Positions 1 through 12,032 of a stretch of DNA of 64,000 nucleotides are shown piece after piece (the stretch's first letter is position 1; each line of letters starts with the position of its first letter). Source of the stretch: Phorcus lineatus (taxonomy: Eukaryota; Mollusca; Gastropoda; Trochida; Trochidae); contig OV121088.1 in NCBI GenBank assembly GCA_921293015.1, positions 8,555,882 through 8,619,881 of the forward strand. Direction: 5' to 3'. The translations under genes and the position numbers were made by a program. The notes below the pieces were generated by a model that worked only from the letters and a program-made list of their open reading frames with translations, was not told the origin of the DNA and made no database searches.

Positions 1-34
1 TACCTCGTACCCGCTCTGTCATCACATCGCTCAC
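1..34 (+). other. Candidate 3' end of an upstream exon (5' UTR or N-terminal coding) of the NR1J receptor gene
   Basis: The first 34 bases are clearly richer in G+C than the AT-rich DNA that follows. They end in a consensus splice donor (CAC|GTGAGT, donor at 35). Only one frame of the microexon at 1459-1487 is open, and it begins in phase 0. Read in the matching phase, this segment is open (ending ...CHHIAH) and has no stop. It could equally be untranslated, because the microexon has its own ATG in a strong context. The exon's 5' end lies outside the window. Inferred from splice signal, composition and phase only; a chance donor is possible. Confidence 0.4.
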
Positions 35-1458
35 GTGAGTTTAATTTATAGGTGTTGAATTATAATGTTTAATGCGTCATACCTGAATTGCTCTTCAGAA
101 ATCTTGGTTGAACTATCGTAGCTATCTTTAGTTGGCTTGTCATTCTAACTATCATTTTTGTCATTGATTGATCTGTTATGAGTTCAACATTACATTGTAT
201 GATGTGTTGATATCTATGATGTGCTATAATAATACCTTAAATGAAATTACCTAGCTTATAAAGATTTGGCAGCATATAGATGAATATTGTCTGAGCTATG
301 TTATAAAGTATTATAAGACCCATGTAAATTTTGTCATAGTTTATGTGTTGTTCAACTATCCTTTATTGAACTATGAAAGGTTCATGTTGAATTTTGTCAT
401 ATGTTATTTCGTGTGTTAAATTGATATAATCCATATCTACTGTGTCACTGGGTTATGTGAGATGCTCTAGATGACATGTGATTTATTGCCTGATACTGTA
501 TCTTGTATGATTTATTCAGTTCGATGAAACATGATTAAACAAACATTTTTTAATATGGTTGAAACTCTAAAAATGATTTTCCAGTTTTAAAGTGTGAATA
601 AAGTGGTATAAGATTTGCTGCTAAAAGGGTCATTATGTAGGCTTTGTATAACTTCATATGACTACATATATATACATTTTATATCTCATGTTAAACAAAT
701 GTGATGGGTGATAATTTTGTTAAAACTAGTTTTCAAAATTAATTATGATATTATTATGACTATAGCTGCTACATTGCTTGGTTCATGTTGGGTACGCTCT
801 ATAATGGCATTTGAATAAAATGTATCTTTTTCTTTTAATTATCAGCTCTGTAAAGTTATGTTTTATGTGATGAAGGCAATTTTATTCAAGAAATCTATTC
901 TTATCTCCAAGTTGTAAGTTGGTTTTTGGTTATAACTTTGTGAAAAAAATTAAGAAACTTTACTTAAGTTAAACAATAAAAAGTTGACAAAACTCTAACA
1001 TTCTTTTCCTCTTTTTAAGATTAATGTCATAAAACTAGCTGGGAATAGTTAGTTGCATGTGAAGCCTGTTTAATGGGTTTCTTATTGGCTTGAAGTGTTA
1101 AAAGATGGGTTTGACATATAAATATGTGTAACAAATTTGACTCATATGTAAACCTAATAACTCTTTGAAATACTATTCTCCGATTCTTTTCTTTTCAGAT
1201 TTGCTTTTGTAAAGTTAACAATTTATGTGACATGTTTTGTGACTTAAATGTCATACGTTTATATGTTTGTTCTGAAGTAGATTGTGACTAATGTTTCTTC
1301 TTTTAAAAAATATTTTACTGTGATGTTAGATTTTGAAATGTAATGTATATGCAACTAGTGTAAAAAAAATGTAAATGATTTTGTTAAATTTAACAAGTGT
1401 TTCAACAAATAACAACAACTATTTATTCACATCACTCATTTTGGTTTTTATATTTCAG
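35..1458 (+). other. Putative intron between the distal 5' exon and the microexon
   Basis: This is AT-rich sequence with no convincing coding frame. It is bounded by GTGAGT at 35 and by a pyrimidine-rich acceptor (TTTTTATATTTCAG) ending at 1458. I see no recognisable repeat or RNA gene inside it. Its status depends on the exon call at 1-34. Confidence 0.4.
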
Positions 1459-1487
1459 TGCCTAGATGAAGATAAAATGGATTTAAG
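1459..1487 (+). CDS. NR1J: 29-nt microexon, alternative N-terminus A of the NR1J nuclear receptor
   Basis: A good acceptor (TTTATATTTCAG, ending 1458) and a good donor (AAG|GTAGGT at 1488) frame 29 bases. Two of the three frames hit stop codons at once. The third reads CLDEDKMDL and leaves two bases (AG), which need exactly one base from the next exon. The zinc-finger exon at 58132 supplies that base (C), giving ...[14 protein letters not shown]. Inside the microexon is an ATG at 1477 with A at -3 and G at +4. The isoform may therefore start here as M-D-L-S with everything upstream untranslated, or translation may start in an earlier exon. The acidic, polar composition suits a short receptor A/B region. 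The intron that follows would be about 56.6 kb. Evidence is splice sites plus phase compatibility, with no transcript data. The main alternative is chance splice-like signals. Confidence 0.55.
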
Positions 1488-2271
1488 GTAGGTCATGTTT
1501 TTTCATTTTTCGTAAGGTTCTAGATTTGTTTATGAGTGTTGTAAATGCCATCAAACACAGTATGAAGAGGAACAAGCCTCTGAAAGCCGTTGTTCCAGTC
1601 AGGTATTGTTTTGTATCTTGTCATTGACAGGAGATTTTCCAGATTGTACAGTAAAATCTCTCATTTTGTACAGTTCTTAGTTCAACAGCAACATATAAGA
1701 TTGAAAACCACAAATCATCAAGTTGAAGCAGGCATGTCGGAATGTTTAAGGGGGAACACAGAATATTTCAAGTCTTTGAGGGCCATATAAAAATTGCATA
1801 TTTAAGAAAAGCAAGATTTTTCTCATTAGCTTCTTCTAAATTTTGAACATGCAACTTTTCCAAGTATATGTTCTTCCTCCTTCATTTAGGTGGATTGTAA
1901 AAGAATAAGGAATTGGGAAACACATACATTAATGAATAGCAAAGAAAACATACTCGAAAGTTGGGACACACAATCACAGAGTAACATTCACAGGATTTGC
2001 ATTTTGGAATTCCTTGAAAATCCACCTAATGAAGAAGTTAGCATATGTTCAAAATCATTGTATGTTCATTGTGAAGATTTTGTCATCTTAAAATCCTGCA
2101 TTTCTTGCTCAATGAAAATAATTTAACCCATTTCCCTCCGAAACGCTTCCTTTTAGTACCAAACCGTCTTGTATCGCTTGATAACAGGAACCAGCACACT
2201 TTGCAAATGAATCTGGGTCCAGACAGGCATAATTAAGAGAAAAGTCTTACATTGAATACGGTATTAACTAA

Positions 2272-2525
2272 AACTTACTGTACAGCTTTGTGAAAAATGA
2301 AGAATTTTCATTTTGAAAGCTTTTTGCACTAAATATTTCAAAATTGCTTGAAGGTTGCGAAGTCTTGTTGTAGTCACCTTGGGGACAGTTAAAGAATGTT
2401 TTGAAACAGTTTTGAATATTTCATTTCTTTTTTTAATCTTGCCAAGATTTACTGTAGTGCCTCTTAGTGAAAGTTGAAAAATTTTCATTTTGAAAATTAT
2501 TTTACATGAATATTTCATGAATGTT
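2272..2525. repeat. Diverged two-copy tandem duplication, ~175 bp period
   Basis: A stretch around 2275-2345 (TTACTGTA...GTGAAAAATGAAGAATTTTCATTTTGAAA...AATATTTCA) reappears in altered form around 2450-2520 (TTTACTGTA...GTTGAAAAATTTTCATTTTGAAA...AATATTTCATG). The match is by eye and imperfect. The intervening DNA does not code. Confidence 0.45.
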
Positions 2526-3375
2526 TGAAAGCCAATAATTTCTGTTTCTAATTGATAATTAAAGAATGTATATTTTAAAGATTCCTAACTTGTTATTTTA
2601 TTATTGGTTCAAAGCCAAGATTAACACAGTTTTACACATTTTTGGAATGACACAGCTCTTTCAAAGAACAGGTGCAAATCGTGTTTTCTTGCTATCAGTT
2701 TAGATAAGGTAGTTATTTCCCCATCTTGCGTGGCATTTCAGGGTGTATTTTAGAAATTAACCATTAAGGAGATAATTTTAGAGGCAATTTAAGCATAAAG
2801 TAAATTTGTATTTTCAAAGAGGGGTTTTTGTTCCTTAACATAAAAGATTTTATTTTTACAAAATTATCCAAGCCATTTCCACAAAACAGCTGTCACAGAA
2901 GTTAATTTGATAGAGCTTGATGAATTAAAATATGCAAATCCATTCTTAATGTTTATCAAAACTAAACATATTTTTCACATCAACCCAGACACAAACTAAA
3001 AATGTTTTTCAATGTTGTCTTATGTTGGACGATCTGTTTGATATGTGTGAGTTTAATGAGAATTGTGATAAGGTTGGCTATTATGTACAAGATGAACTAT
3101 AGTTATTACTAGAGGGACCTAGTTTGTATAATATATCATGTCATAGTTTGTTTACCATATTCTGACAGTTTATGTATAGTAAATCTATCTATTCTCTCAG
3201 GATGTTTGACAAATTGTTGTTTACATGTCACAAAACATTTACTCGGGATCATGAAATATACAGTTGAACTATTTATTGTTGACCTATTTATTTATTTGTC
3301 GGTAAATTTAAAAATAATTTTTCTTTTTTAATAATTTTTTTCTTATTTTATGTATTTGCTTGTTTGTTCATTTTG

Positions 3376-3408
3376 TTTATTTATTTATTTATTTATTTAT
3401 TTATTCAT

Positions 3409-3439
<31 letters not shown>

Positions 3440-3519
3440 TTTTTTTATTTTTTTATTTATTTATTTATTCCTTCTTTCATTCATTTGTTCATTCATTCAT
3501 TCATTCATCCATCCATTCA
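3376..3519. repeat. (TTTA)n followed by (ATTC)n microsatellites
   Basis: About 95 bases of TTTA repeats with a few T insertions run from about 3376 to 3472. They are followed by a shorter ATTC/TTCA run to about 3519. The open frames through it encode only Leu-Phe-Ile-Tyr repeats and are artefacts. Confidence 0.9.
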
Positions 3520-6500
3520 ATTTTCAGTGATGTGATATTGATTTGTTCATTAAATCATTTACAATTTATATTACTCGTTCACTTAGAAAAAGTAAATGTT
3601 TTTGTCTTGATTTTTAAAAAAATAATTAGTATATTTTTAATTCTGATAAGAAATGTTTTTTTGTTTTTTTTATTGATTCCTTAATACAGAACATAACAAG
3701 GGCTCTACAAAACAAAAAAGTTATTATGTGTGAAAAAAGAACCCAAAAGTGAGTCTAATTGATTTTGTCAATTATGGCGCAGAATTAAAGAAAAATCTTT
3801 AAAAGTTACCAGCCCGGCTCAAAGGTAACCAAGTTACTGGCTGGCTAACGAGCTTATTTCATATCCTGCTTATCACACATTAATTAGGTAAAGTGAAACA
3901 TATGCTGTATATGGGAGATATATAAGTCAAATGTCAAAAAAATATATTTTGAACTAATCAAGCAAGTAACTTTCTGTTCGAAAGTTATATCATAGGTCAG
4001 TATTTAGATTGTAATCATTAGTGATATATAGTTGTATAGAGATTTTAACTTTTGTGATCCAAATAATGAAATAAGGGGACTCTGTCCATAAGTTCTTTAT
4101 TCTATTCAAAGCTCTAAATAAATAAAAGCAATTGAGATATTTTTGTAGTCGAAATTATATCTTTGTAAATTTTGGTTCTAATTTTGAAGATTTTCTTAAT
4201 TCTTCATAAAATGATTTTATATCAAAATAAAGTTTTAATCTAAGAATGTAACTAAAGGATATTATCTCAAGGGATTGATTATTTGAGGTAGTTTCTGTAA
4301 AAGTTGCAACAGGACCAAAGTCTGTCAGAGGCAAGACTCCGACTTAGACCATTTAATATTAATGATGCAATTTAATCAAACATCATATGCTGGCTTTATT
4401 CAATGCGAGGATTAATTTTATTGAGCAGAAATTGAAAGTTGCCCCAGTGTGTATTGACAGTTGTTTCTGAAACAAAGACGGGCAGTTTTAAAGGCAGCGT
4501 TCTTTGTGCCAACTGCTGTCTTCAACATGTGCTTGGTTCGGAGGGACAACTGCAGCGCATTTCGTTCTTAGAAATCTTAAATTGCCTGCTGTTCGTTGCT
4601 CTTAATATGAGATCCAATTATTGCAAACATCACAAACAATGATTCTAATATTTCATACCAGGGAAGCAAATTTGGTCCCACACTTAATAAAATCTTGATG
4701 TTCTGTTTGAAATCCAAAACTTTGTGAAATTATTATCTAATAATTTTTCAATCATATTGCTGAAGAACAGGTTTGTTGGAAATCTAATCTTGAAATTTCA
4801 TACATCATTTGTGAAGAAGCGTCTCCAAGATTCTTAGATACCAATGGTGTATTCTCCATGCTGTGACATGCGGTACTTGAAAGCAAGTAACCCTTATCTG
4901 ATAGGATTCCTGGAGAAATCAACGATTATAGTTTTATCCACCAAAGAGCGCAGGCCTCATAGTTTTGCTGTTGTTCCACGCTAGATGCACCAAAGCCAAG
5001 GGTCACCTATAAGGTCACTGTTTGGATTTCACCAGCTTTGAAAGGCCATCCAGAGATTCCATCAATCTTTATCCATCATTTTTCTCTTTATTGAGTCGGA
5101 GCTACGCTCACATTGAGAATAATTGAGTCGTCATACCCAGAGCAAATCATTCCGATAGCTGCTCACTCCGTAAGAAGGGATCGGCTTCTTGGTCTCGCTT
5201 GCCGATGTCTGCGTTTCCGAGCTCATTGATTGGAGGGTCCCACGGGACCAGGGGAAATGTATCGTAGAATGCTGCCCCAACTCCCAAATATGTGATAAGT
5301 ATCTTGATGTTTAATTAAACAATTCACTCTGCCCATAACCAATATTTCTTTTCCTTAAGGAAATCCAAGCATCTCAACTGGGTTCTGTCTTTCAGAGTTA
5401 CAAGATCTTGGGGTTAGACTGTGAGACTGTTTGTCCAATAACTACCAGACCATTTTGCTGCAAACCAGTAGACCGATAAAACATTTAATATCAATTCCTT
5501 GCAGTATGTAAAAAAGAGAGAAGAGGTTATGAGTGATAATTGTTTTGGATGAATATATGAGATATTCTTTGTTGTTTAATATCTTTTATGCAATGGGATA
5601 ATTTTTTTTCAAGAGAAAGGTTTCATCTTAAAATTTATTGAACTTGTTGCAAACGTCTGTAAACAGATGGCAGTGAATTAAATAATTGAATTTATACTTT
5701 CTGCTAGACTGTGCAAAATCGATAACCAGTGAAATCAACGAATACATCATGTTTGTAAACTGATTCAAACGTCACCTTTAAATGCGTTTGGAAAGTAATA
5801 AGAAATTTTATAATATCAATCATGTTTTTTATGGGAAGTTTAAGCATTTAAAACCTTTAAAGATCTTGCAATTGATTTCTATACCTCATTATTTCTCATA
5901 CAGAACAATCATTGCAGCTTGTTGAAGCACTTCACCCTCCAAGAGTTATCTCCCTTCTGTGAAATTCAATTTAGAATTTCTTCGATATTCTTGTAAATAA
6001 TGTGTTTTAGGTTGGAAGACACCAAGTTGATTGAGTGTCCGCATAATGAATGGAGCATAGTTTTAATTCCAGGGTCACGAAGAGTTCTTATCAATTTTCA
6101 TAACAGCACTGTAACAGACAGGCAAAATGAAATCTTAAGTCGTCGGGTAAAATCTATCAGTTCGGCGACAGACTGCTCGAAGCTGCCAAGACAAATCATG
6201 AGGAAGAATTGATTTTCAGTGCAAAACACTGCCCAGATTGACTAAATTAGATGTCAATATCATAGAAAAAGTGCCATCAAGTTGCAGCTAATTTTCCGCC
6301 AAAATTATACTCATCCCATTTTGCTGAAGCACCAACATGGAGTTAGATTGGAGGCATACTCGTGCATCCTGGCAGTCAGGAGTTGATCTCTTGCAACAAA
6401 ATGATTATGGATTAGTTCAAAGGAGGGAGGGAACAGATTAAGGCAATGCTGTCCGAGGGGGGAGCAAATTTGGCAATATCCTTTAATATGGTGTAAACTT

Positions 6501-6734
6501 TATGGCATAGGTTCCGAAAAGCAAGATTTGCTTGAACTTCAAATTTAAATTTGTTATTCAGATCAGCAACTCTTTTGTCTTAGAGGTGTGAAAAAGTTCC
6601 AGTTTTCTGGATAACTAATTCTTTATATTGAACAGAAAGACGTTTCTCAGTTTGTGCTTCAGAAAGTTAGGTTTTCTGAGTTATGATCTCATTATTGTGA
6701 AGATGATTTTGGTCTAAGCATGCTGGGTAACATA

Positions 6735-7028
6735 GGGGGCAGGTTAGCGCGTTCGGCTTAGGATCAGGATTCCGGGGTTCAAATAATGCCTGTGCCTCAG
6801 AAACCTTGTCTGCAGTAGAGAACTGTTCCACATTTGGGTGCAATGCAACACTTAATTTCAGCACAGTACCACCAAGATTTGCATGTTCTTGCCGATAGGT
6901 TTCACTGCAATGCATAGCCACAATAGTGTTTGGGCTTCACCGCAACGCATAGCTGCAATAGTGTTTTGGGCTTTCTTCCTGCAATAATACTAGCAGCCAT
7001 AATATAAGTGAATTATTCCTGAAAGCAG
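6735..7028 (+). mobile_element. Old, degraded copy of a tRNA-derived SINE
   Basis: It matches the intact SINE at 51218-51527 along most of its length: the tRNA-like head (GGTTAGCGCGTTCGGCTT), the GTCTGCAGTAGAGAACTGTTC body segment, and the CTGCAATAATACTAGCAGCC segment near the 3' end. The A-box region has lost about 10 bases and the B-box is decayed (GGTTCAAATAATG). A segment of about 40 bases (TTCACTGCAATGCATAGC...) is tandemly duplicated inside it, and the CACTCA tail is missing. These changes mark it as old and almost certainly inactive. Confidence 0.8.
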
Positions 7029-9005
7029 AAGACAAGATATTCTTAATCAGCTTCTTTATTGTGAAATTCACAACAATCTGAGTAAAAACTTACTCCTTCA
7101 GGTGAGATGAGGGGATCATATCTTTGAAGAACTGTTAAAATCCAATTCACCTCACCTGCAACAAGGTGTTTGCTCAATAACTTGAAAGATAACTCTTATA
7201 TTTTATATTTGTACTTCAGATCATGCTTCCCTGTAAAGATTTACTTGCTTTTCTAAAGGGTTGAATTCATTGTGTTTGGAAGAAAGAGATGTTATCTAGT
7301 GAGGAATTATGTTGGAATAGGATATCCTGTATAAGGGAACTTTTTTTTTAAAACGGTGAGTAGGGATACATGACATGAGGTAGATCTGAGTGACGAGGAT
7401 GGATGGTTGTAACTTTGTCTGTTACAATCTTCATAATCATAATTCTTCATACTTATCATTTACTACATTCTGGTAATGATTTATCACATCTAAGACTAGC
7501 TATAAAAAAACAGCACCCAAAAGTTTTCCTTTCAATATCTGCCCAAAAATGTTTACACTTTCTCTCTCAATAGAAAAAAAAAAAAATATCCTACACAAAA
7601 GGGTATATTCATGAACTCTGTATTCAAATCAAGCTCTCATCTCAGTTACTGAACAAACATGGAGATATTTTGACGCCATTGAAAAATAAAAAGTTATCTT
7701 TTAAATGGAAGGGAGGGTAATATTTTGTGATAAACGAGCTGCGCTCCCTGTAAGACGGGCTGTTTAGTGCGAGACGTCGGAGAAATATGAAGAATCGCTT
7801 CCGTGGTCTTCCATTGCCCTTGAACCTCCTTACATACAATTCTCTATCTGTGTGTCTGAAATAATACATTTCTTAAATGAAATATTTTTTCGAAAAGATT
7901 TCTGAAGTTTTGATTGTTTTTGAAAACTCTGAAATGAGAATGGTTAATCCTTAAGGTAAGGTATTTAGAGTGAGAACATTGATTGATTTCTCTTGGAGAG
8001 TATTGATTCTGTCACCATTTCCTACCGAATATCTCGGTGACTGCTCATGCGGACAAAATACAATAATATCGCACAAACATAAGGTGGAGGGCGTGATTCA
8101 TTGTGTTTCTGATACATTGCTGATAGAGCGAGTTCCGTGAAGAACAGCCTCGTCATCAATTCTTCAACCCTCATCTTTCAGACTACGGAACGGGACTTGT
8201 ATGAGGAAATGGGGTTTTCCTGTTAGTGAGAAAGTTGTAAAATGGGAGTGTAGCCCATTGATGTATTGCTAGCACACTTCCAACTCTTTGATCTACTTAA
8301 CTAGGTAAATTCTCAAACATATGCGTAATCACGGGTTGGCGATAGCTGTTCAAATATACCATGCATTTTGTTTTGTTCAGAGGCTAACGTAAACAAAGAT
8401 ATCAAATACTTTGACAAAAAATGAATAAATGGGAAATTAAAGTATAAAAAATTATTGTTTTGTTGATACAAGGAGAGGACTTCATTGAATATAGAATAAT
8501 CTCTGTCAATAGTTTTTGTATTCGATAATGAGGAATATTTGTCTTCCATATTTGAGTCAATGGACGAAAGGACGATCAAGATATGTCTTTAATTCTGTCG
8601 AAATGGGAGTTTAATGTTTGCTCTCAAGCTGTGGATGTGAGGTTAGAGCTTTTGTTAATTTCACTTGTGCTTACATCCGAAATTGACACTTCTACAATTT
8701 CACCTCTTTTAAAACTTGATTTTGAAACTTGATATATATGTAATAAGGAAGGATAATATTACAATGTTACGAGAGAAAGCAGACTATCTTTGAAGTCTTT
8801 TATTGGTTGACATTTCCTGGAAATTATTTATTTTATATCCTATTTAATCCCAATTCATGCAGGCAGGAAATATCTTTCATCACTTATTCTAAACTCCACT
8901 GAGCTCATTGTTTTATATACATGTCAAAAGAAAATCTAAATATATCATTTATGAATTAATGCTTGAAATATACAAGTTCGTAAAATTTTAATAATAGTCC
9001 TATAT

Positions 9006-9032
9006 TTAAACCCTCGAACCTACTCACTCACT
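9006..9032 (+). repeat. Possible SINE tail remnant (ACTCACTCACTC)
   Basis: TTTAAACCCTCGAACCTACTCACTCACTCAC resembles the last ~27 bases of the intact SINE (TTAAACCCCAACTCACTCACTCA). The rest of the SINE is not recognisable next to it, so this may be a truncated insertion or simply a short CACT microsatellite. Confidence 0.3.
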
Positions 9033-9293
9033 CACTATTAAAAGTACAATGGTATTAACAAAACTGATTTAAAAAGAAGATAAAATGGACTTCTTTCTCT
9101 TTAATAAATTTGGTAATTAGTGTACCAAGTATTTCCATGACAAGAGAAACACGAGTAAACCATGCATTGGAGAGCCAACAAGATAATGTCCCCTATTGAT
9201 CTTAGGAATAAAGTGATTGAATTCACCTGATATGATTAATTTTTCCTCCAAACTCAGATCAAAGTGAGAATTATTGAACATCCTGAACACTGA

Positions 9294-9550
9294 GGGAGGG
9301 GGGTAATGATATAAGAAAGGGGAATGTGGGGGGGGGGGGAGGCTTTGAGTGTCAGCAAGGGGATGAATGAAATGGGGGGGGGAGACCTAGTTATAAAAAG
9401 GGGGGGAGGGAAGGAAAGAGCAAAAGAAGGGAGGGGTAGGAAAAAGAACAAAGGGGGTGGATCAAAAGAAGGGGGGAGGAGAAGAACTGGGGGGTGGGGG
9501 AGTAGTTAATGGAGAGATAAAGTATGACAAGGAAGGGGAAGGGGGGGTAA
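9294..9550 (+). repeat. G-rich, purine-biased low-complexity tract
   Basis: About 250 bases are almost pure purine on the + strand, with many G runs of 4-11 (for example around 9327-9341, 9376-9384, 9399-9406, 9488-9501 and 9541-9547). The small open frames here (Gly/Arg/Glu-rich on +, Pro/Ser-rich on -) are composition artefacts. Several G-quadruplexes could form on the + strand. Confidence 0.75.
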
Positions 9551-10549
9551 GGGTTTATTATTATCACATCATTGACAATTTAAAACAAAAGAGATACTGG
9601 TCACTGGTGGCCTTAATAGAAACTATAAAGGGTATTTTCATTTTAGGGTTTTTGTATTAACTCCTCAGACAGGAGAGAGGGCACCATGCATTGTGTTATT
9701 GGATAGAATAAAGTAAAATCACTTTCAGGATTTGAAGACGAGTGAGAGAGAGATTTTACTTTGAACGAAAGGACATCCTGGAAAAGAGTACAATGATAAT
9801 TGGTCGGATTTGATGACTGGCCGGGCAAACAGATTACCCCAAATTTGGGGCAACTTTAGGAATTGCCTTGTTACTCGTTGTTATGATACTGCTCTGCTAA
9901 TATCGTTGAGTGGTCACCATGAGTAGTAAAATATCCCAATATTGACCCCTTTGTTTGGTTTGACCAATGATGGACCGGTGTTCAGCTAGAATTGCAGGAG
10001 TTGCAGGAAATGACCGATGTTTTTAAATGTGTTTCTTGTTCCTTGATGAAATCATTTATGTTAACTTTGTAACATATTGTTTATGAGTTTTTGAGTGAAA
10101 TTATGTTTTCATGTCCTTTGTGAATTTTTAAAGTGTTGTATTCATTATTATGATAATATTTTTCTCATGTTGTTGAAACCACAAAAAATGAAGTTAGATT
10201 TCATTTTGAGAAATATTATTCAAGATTTGTGTGAATACTTTTTTATCTGTATGTTTCTGATGTGATAGATATTTTAGGTTTGGCAGAATTCTTGAAGTGC
10301 ACATATGCTTAGACTTTGCCAGCCTGACATTTGTTACATGTAATTACTAGTATATTGTATTTAAAATGTCAATCCCCTTAAGTCAAATCACAGAATTGCA
10401 TCAAAAACGATATTTACATTAAATCACTTGCATCCTGCCATTCACAAGGGAAATTAACAGGCAAATTAGAGTGTCACTTTCTGACAGTGTCATAACATCC
10501 CGCCAATCTTACAATTTATTTTCCAAAGAAGCGAAGTGTTCCTGAAAAA

Positions 10550-11949
10550 CACTTACTCTGCATCCAGCTGTAAAGGGCAGAGCGTAAACTATTATGTCTA
10601 GGACTCAACCAGTGTCACAATATTTCCTGAACTAATTTGCCTTATCATAGCTGAATTACTGCATCGAAAGGCCAGCTGGATGCAGCAAGACTTGTATTTT
10701 GTCTGAAGAATGTCGCCGCTGCATCAGGGAAATGAAGGTTGACATTATGCGAAGTGTGTGTATGCAACAGGATGAAGGCTGGTAGAATGGCGAGGTTTAC
10801 GAGCTGGTTATGTCTCGCTGAGACAGATTATTGTGTGAGGCATCATACCTGTCGTGGCTGCAGTAACTAGTAAGGATCCACGACAAGCCTGCCGCTGGCT
10901 CAGCCCACGTGGACTCAACTCTCGCTCCCTGCTAGCTTCATGTTCATTCCTACCACATATAGAATAAATATTTTCTGGGGAGCATTTGTGTGGTAGCAAT
11001 TAGAACAAGATCCATTTTCCAAATTCACAAGCAAACTTGCACGTGGTCCATGCTCCTGCCTGCCTTCCTTCCCATGTGTCGGGGATTCTGACGGCATAAA
11101 CCAAGAATGTTGGAGAGAAGCGGGCAAGGGAAGAGAAATAGAAGAACTATGTCTGCCCCTTCTCTCTCGCTCTGCTACATACTGTTTCAATGAGTGCTGA
11201 GCCGGCAGTCAAATTGGTGGCAGAGGTGCTGGTCTTGCCCTTACCCCCTCCCTATTGGAGGCAGTGTTGGTTTGACTAGTCAACACCCACAACAAGAAGC
11301 TGGCAGTGTGATTCCTCTGGTCCAGTCTGGGAGTCCTGTGATGCCTCCCAGTGTCTTGATGTGTCCGCGATGAGAGAAATTGATCAAATGTGTGTGACCT
11401 GCTCTATGCTATGTGCTCCAGCCCGTACTAAACTGTTACATACTGGTGCTAGGGGGACGAGAGGCCTGCTCCAGTACCACTGACTGAGGCTTCTATACAT
11501 CCAGTTGGACTACCCATGCTTGTAGCAAGAGTGTGTCTGCATGTCTGTCTGTCTGTCCACATCAGTGCCTCAATCCTCTCTCTCTCCTGCCTGCTACGTT
11601 CTCTCTCACTCTCGCAGTGTTACAGTTGTGTATATGGATCTCGATAGCTCTGGTCTGTCACCGGAGTGTACTCGCATCATATGAATGAAAAGCTGTCATG
11701 GCCTGGGCTGATCCATTCCCGACTGGATGAGAGAGCATTAACAGAGTCTCCATTTGTCTCTGTTGTTCAGTTACCCCCCTTGGTCCCGCTCTGGACCATC
11801 TCTCTCTCCGCTTGAGTGAAGCCTGGCATCAGCTGAGTGCTGGACAGGTTCCGCTCTGTCTCTATAGGACCACACCACCTCTCTCTAACTCTCTCGGCCA
11901 CGAGGACGCCTAGTGACAAGGAGGGAACTCTCCTGTCCGGGAGACAACA
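10550..11949 (+). promoter_or_regulatory. Promoter-like GC-rich block and 5' UTR for alternative first exon B
   Basis: Base composition changes sharply from AT-rich flanks to a ~1.4 kb block of mixed, GC-richer sequence with CpGs and CT/GT-rich stretches (CTCTCTCTC runs near 11.57-11.62, 11.80 and 11.88 kb). It ends at a coding start and a consensus donor. In the exon B frame an in-frame TGA at 11914-11916 precedes the ATG. No unambiguous TATA box or transcription start can be assigned by eye. The short open frames inside are not convincing. Confidence 0.5.
10558..10685. repeat. Short element with 13-bp perfect inverted repeats
   Basis: CTGCATCCAGCTG at 10558-10570 is matched by its exact reverse complement at 10673-10685, spanning 128 bp. 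It could be a small MITE relic at the edge of the promoter-like block. No clear target-site duplication was seen. Confidence 0.35.
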
Positions 11950-12032
11950 ATGTGGAGCATCATTCATGCCTACCAGTATGGCAACATGGGAGGATTTCCC
12001 TCGGGCTACCCCCCTCGACCTCATCACCCCAG
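11950..12032 (+). CDS. NR1J: Alternative first coding exon B of the NR1J nuclear receptor
   Basis: ATG at 11950 lies in a favourable context (A at -3), 36 bases after an in-frame TGA. The frame reads MWSIIHAYQYGNMGGFPSGY then PPRPHHP, followed by AG and a textbook donor AG|GTAAGT at 12033. Two bases of a codon are left over, and the exon at 58132 supplies the third (AG|C = Ser), continuing into FEDSNSIES. The predicted N-terminus of 28 residues is rich in Gly, Pro, Tyr and His and looks disordered, as expected of a receptor A/B region. It has no known domain. The intron to the common exon would be 46.1 kb. The call rests on ATG context, the upstream stop, donor quality, phase fit and the GC-rich promoter-like setting. 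It could instead join an unseen intermediate exon. Confidence 0.7.

Larger units (their letters stand above)
1488..10549 (+). other. Intronic or intergenic AT-rich stretch upstream of promoter B
   Basis: No real gene is seen in this 9 kb. The open frames are short and low-complexity, or have no codon structure. Contents listed separately are a diverged duplication (about 2.3-2.5 kb), (TTTA)n/(ATTC)n microsatellites, a degraded SINE (6.7-7.0 kb) and a G-rich tract (9.3-9.55 kb). The segment at 4.85-5.3 kb has higher G+C without coding signs and could be a conserved regulatory island, which I cannot test here. Confidence 0.6.

Noticed and set aside
3350..3684. Two overlapping open frames of 61 and 106 residues
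   Set aside because: They are translations of the (TTTA)n/(ATTC)n microsatellites (Leu-Phe-Ile-Tyr repeats).
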